Positions 5,581-7,083 of a DNA stretch of 7,083 bases are shown here, piece by piece. The position numbers were made by a program, and so were the translations under genes. Location of the stretch: positions 1 through 7,083 of the forward strand of contig DUNJ01000188.1 in assembly GCA_012839395.1 (NCBI GenBank), in the 5' to 3' direction. Positions within the stretch are counted from its first letter, which is position 1. The number at the start of each line of letters is the position of its first letter. The DNA comes from Tepidimicrobium sp. Lineage in GTDB: Bacteria; Bacillota; Clostridia; Tissierellales; Tepidimicrobiaceae. The notes under the pieces are model-generated. The model did not search any database, was not told the DNA's origin, and saw only the letters and a program-made list of their open reading frames with translations.

Positions 5581-6942
5581 ATGAGTCAAGATCTTAAAAA
5601 AATATTGGAAAATTCAAGGAAGGCTCTTGAGGAAATGAAAAGATGTTCCCAGGAAGATGTTGACCTAATGTGCCGTGTAATCAATAAAGCAGTACATGAA
5701 AATGCAGAAGAGTTAGCTAAGTTAGCAGTAGAGGAAACAGGTATGGGAAATGTAGAATCTAAAATAGTTAAGAATACCACTATGGGCTCCGGGGTTTGGC
5801 TTACTATGAAAAACAAAAAATCAGTGGGAATAATTGGCGAAGATAGGGAAAAGGGCTTAGTATATGTAGCTCATCCTAAGGGAGTAATTGGATCCGTATC
5901 ACCAATTACTAATCCAACGATTACTCCACTAGGAAATGCTATGCTGGCTATTAAAGGGAGGAATACCATCATCGTATCCCCGCACCCCAGGGCTCAAGAG
6001 ACCACAGGCAAGACTATAGAGTATATGAACCAGGCCCTAGCTGAAATCGACGCACCGGAAAATGTTATTCAGATGGTCAAAGATCCTAGCATCGAGGCAA
6101 CTCAAGAACTGATGGCAAGCTCTGATGTAATAGTGGCCACAGGTGGGATGGGAATGGTAAAGGCAGCCTATTCTAGTGGAAGGCCAGCCTTTGGTGTAGG
6201 TCAGGGTAATGTTCAGGCAGTAATAGGTCAAGATTATGACGATTTAGAATTGGCAGCCGAGTTTATAATTATGGGCAGGACCTTTGATAATGGTTTAATA
6301 TGTGCTTGTAACCAGTCAGTTATTGTGCATGAGGATAGAAAAGCTGATATGGTTAAGGCTTTAGAAGATAAAGGTGCTTATTTTATTGAAGATAAAGAAG
6401 ATGTAGATAAGATTAGGAAAATCCTATTTGAAGATGGAGTTCTTAAGATAGATATAGTAGGAAAGACTGCATTTGAAATAGCTAGTAAAGCTGGCCTAGA
6501 TATCCCCGAGGACACTTCCGCTTTGGTAGTTGCTACTCAATCACGGGGCAGTGAAGATCCATTATGTGGTGAAAAGCTTTGTCCAGTATTGATACTGACT
6601 ACCTACTCTGATTTTGAAGATGGGGTAGAGATAGCTAAGGCAAACCTATTATATCAAGGTGCAGGCCATACTGCGGTAGTTCATTCCAACGATAGGGAAA
6701 AGATCGAATATGCTGCAGTTGAACTTCCAGTAGGAAGACTACTGGTCAATGTTCCGGGAATTGCTGCAGGCGGGGGTGGATTATTTACCCATTTAAATCC
6801 AACACCTTCGCTAGGCTGCGGTTCTTGGGGTGGCAATAGTATATCTGAAAACTTAATATATGAACATCTATTAAATATATCTACAATTGCCTATCCAAGG
6901 AAGGGAGAACCACCAACAGATGAAGAAATTTGGGCAGAATAG
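5581..6942 (+). CDS. CoA-acylating aldehyde dehydrogenase, succinate-semialdehyde dehydrogenase (SucD) type
   Basis: A 453-residue enzyme expected to catalyse aldehyde + CoA + NAD(P)+ <-> acyl-CoA + NAD(P)H. From memory it resembles the Clostridium kluyveri CoA-dependent succinate-semialdehyde dehydrogenase along its whole length, including the C-terminal L-G-C-G-S-W-G-x-N-S-I-S-E-N-L block (411-425) and the E-E-I-W end. The nucleotide-binding segment is A-T-G-G-M-G-M-V-K-A-A-Y-S-S-G (186-200), followed by G-V-G-Q-G-N where relatives usually have G-V-G-P-G-N. The catalytic Cys is C241 in D-N-G-L-I-C-A-C-N-Q; relatives usually read I-C-x-S-E-Q, so the Glu is replaced by Asn and a second Cys (243) is present. 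There is no N-terminal microcompartment-targeting extension. The ATG has AAGGGGG at 5567-5573, seven bases upstream. Succinic semialdehyde, sulfoacetaldehyde and other short functionalised aldehydes are used by members of this family; the substrate here is not resolved. It is the last gene of the cluster. Confidence 0.87.
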   Translation: MSQDLKKILENSRKALEEMKRCSQEDVDLMCRVINKAVHENAEELAKLAVEETGMGNVESKIVKNTTMGSGVWLTMKNKKSVGIIGEDREKGLVYVAHPKGVIGSVSPITNPTITPLGNAMLAIKGRNTIIVSPHPRAQETTGKTIEYMNQALAEIDAPENVIQMVKDPSIEATQELMASSDVIVATGGMGMVKAAYSSGRPAFGVGQGNVQAVIGQDYDDLELAAEFIIMGRTFDNGLICACNQSVIVHEDRKADMVKALEDKGAYFIEDKEDVDKIRKILFEDGVLKIDIVGKTAFEIASKAGLDIPEDTSALVVATQSRGSEDPLCGEKLCPVLILTTYSDFEDGVEIAKANLLYQGAGHTAVVHSNDREKIEYAAVELPVGRLLVNVPGIAAGGGGLFTHLNPTPSLGCGSWGGNSISENLIYEHLLNISTIAYPRKGEPPTDEEIWAE

Positions 6943-6967
6943 ATAATCGATACAAGATCAAACCCTA

Positions 6968-6987
6968 AGTCCCCCTTAAGGGGGACT
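6968..6987. repeat. 20-bp perfect palindrome after the cluster
   Basis: AGTCCCCCTT and AAGGGGGACT are exact reverse complements with no spacer. As RNA this gives an 8-bp, GC-rich stem closed by a TTAA loop. It starts 26 bases after the dehydrogenase stop and 36 bases before the main terminator. No T run follows, so it is more likely a 3'-end stabiliser, or a protein-binding site, than a terminator. Confidence 0.55.
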
Positions 6988-7023
6988 CAGACTGAAGACA
7001 AAGTATAAATTTTTTATAAAAAA

Positions 7024-7064
7024 GCAGAAAATCCTTGAAAGCAAAAAGGATTTTCTGCCTTTTT
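7024..7064 (+). terminator. Rho-independent terminator of the cluster
   Basis: A perfect 13-bp stem (7024-7036 with 7046-7058) encloses a nine-base loop and is followed by CTTTTT (7059-7064). The stem is preceded by six A residues, so it could also act weakly on the opposite strand. It closes the four-gene cluster 81 bases after the dehydrogenase stop and shows that the transcript does not continue into another gene at this end. Confidence 0.88.
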
Positions 7065-7083
7065 GTAGAATATATAATATATA

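Noticed and set aside
5581..5660. Microcompartment-type aldehyde dehydrogenase with encapsulation peptide
   Set aside because: The N-terminus aligns directly with soluble SucD-type enzymes, has no extra amphipathic extension, and no shell-protein gene is in the window.
6037..6231. Minus-strand open frames inside the dehydrogenase, acyltransferase and membrane protein genes
   Set aside because: They are fully contained in genes with strong family evidence, lack ribosome binding sites of note and show no protein family character.

Overview
The window looks like chromosome of an AT-rich, low-GC anaerobic Firmicute (Clostridia or a relative). The signs are frequent ATA, AGA and AGG codons, strong purine-rich ribosome binding sites before most genes, Rho-independent hairpin terminators, and a gene set typical of fermentative energy metabolism. 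I see no insertion sequence, CRISPR array, tRNA gene or complete rRNA gene.

Layout. Positions 1-388 are non-coding: a 16-bp-stem terminator near the left edge, then a TTGACA promoter followed by an 18-bp palindrome. A stand-alone GNAT acetyltransferase (389-880, +) faces an AraC-type regulator (971-1795, -). The two convergent genes are separated by a perfect 21-bp inverted repeat (891-935). The regulator is divergent from a four-gene + strand cluster, across a 341-base intergenic region that holds its own good promoter (1865-1893, -) and a weak, possibly activator-dependent promoter for the cluster. The cluster is: a phosphate butyryltransferase family protein (2137-3051, GTG start), a 381-residue polytopic membrane protein of unknown family (3124-4269), a butyrate kinase family protein (4367-5443), and a CoA-acylating aldehyde dehydrogenase of the succinate-semialdehyde dehydrogenase (SucD) type (5581-6942). 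A 20-bp palindrome and a clear Rho-independent terminator close it at about 7064.

How the genes may work together (inference). The three enzymes form a complete interconversion chain: aldehyde + CoA + NAD(P)+ <-> acyl-CoA; acyl-CoA + Pi <-> acyl phosphate; acyl phosphate + ADP <-> carboxylate + ATP. In one direction this is a substrate-level phosphorylation module that turns a toxic aldehyde into an acid plus ATP. In the other it activates and reduces an acid. The membrane protein, placed between the two acyl-phosphate enzymes, is the natural candidate for moving the acid or its precursor. The acyl group is not known. The SucD-like dehydrogenase and several substitutions in the kinase active-site region suggest that it is not plain butyrate.

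The most novel element is the membrane protein. It reads as five tandem two-helix units, each opening with a PxxG motif (residues 31, 92, 155, 249, 310) and closing with a tryptophan (79, 147, 239, 302, 375), usually in a W-P-F/G/L context, giving ten predicted membrane helices. I do not recognise this architecture. A second oddity is a 13-base match to the 3' end of 16S rRNA (the anti-Shine-Dalgarno region) in the cluster's upstream region. It is also nearly complementary to the ribosome binding site of the first cluster gene.
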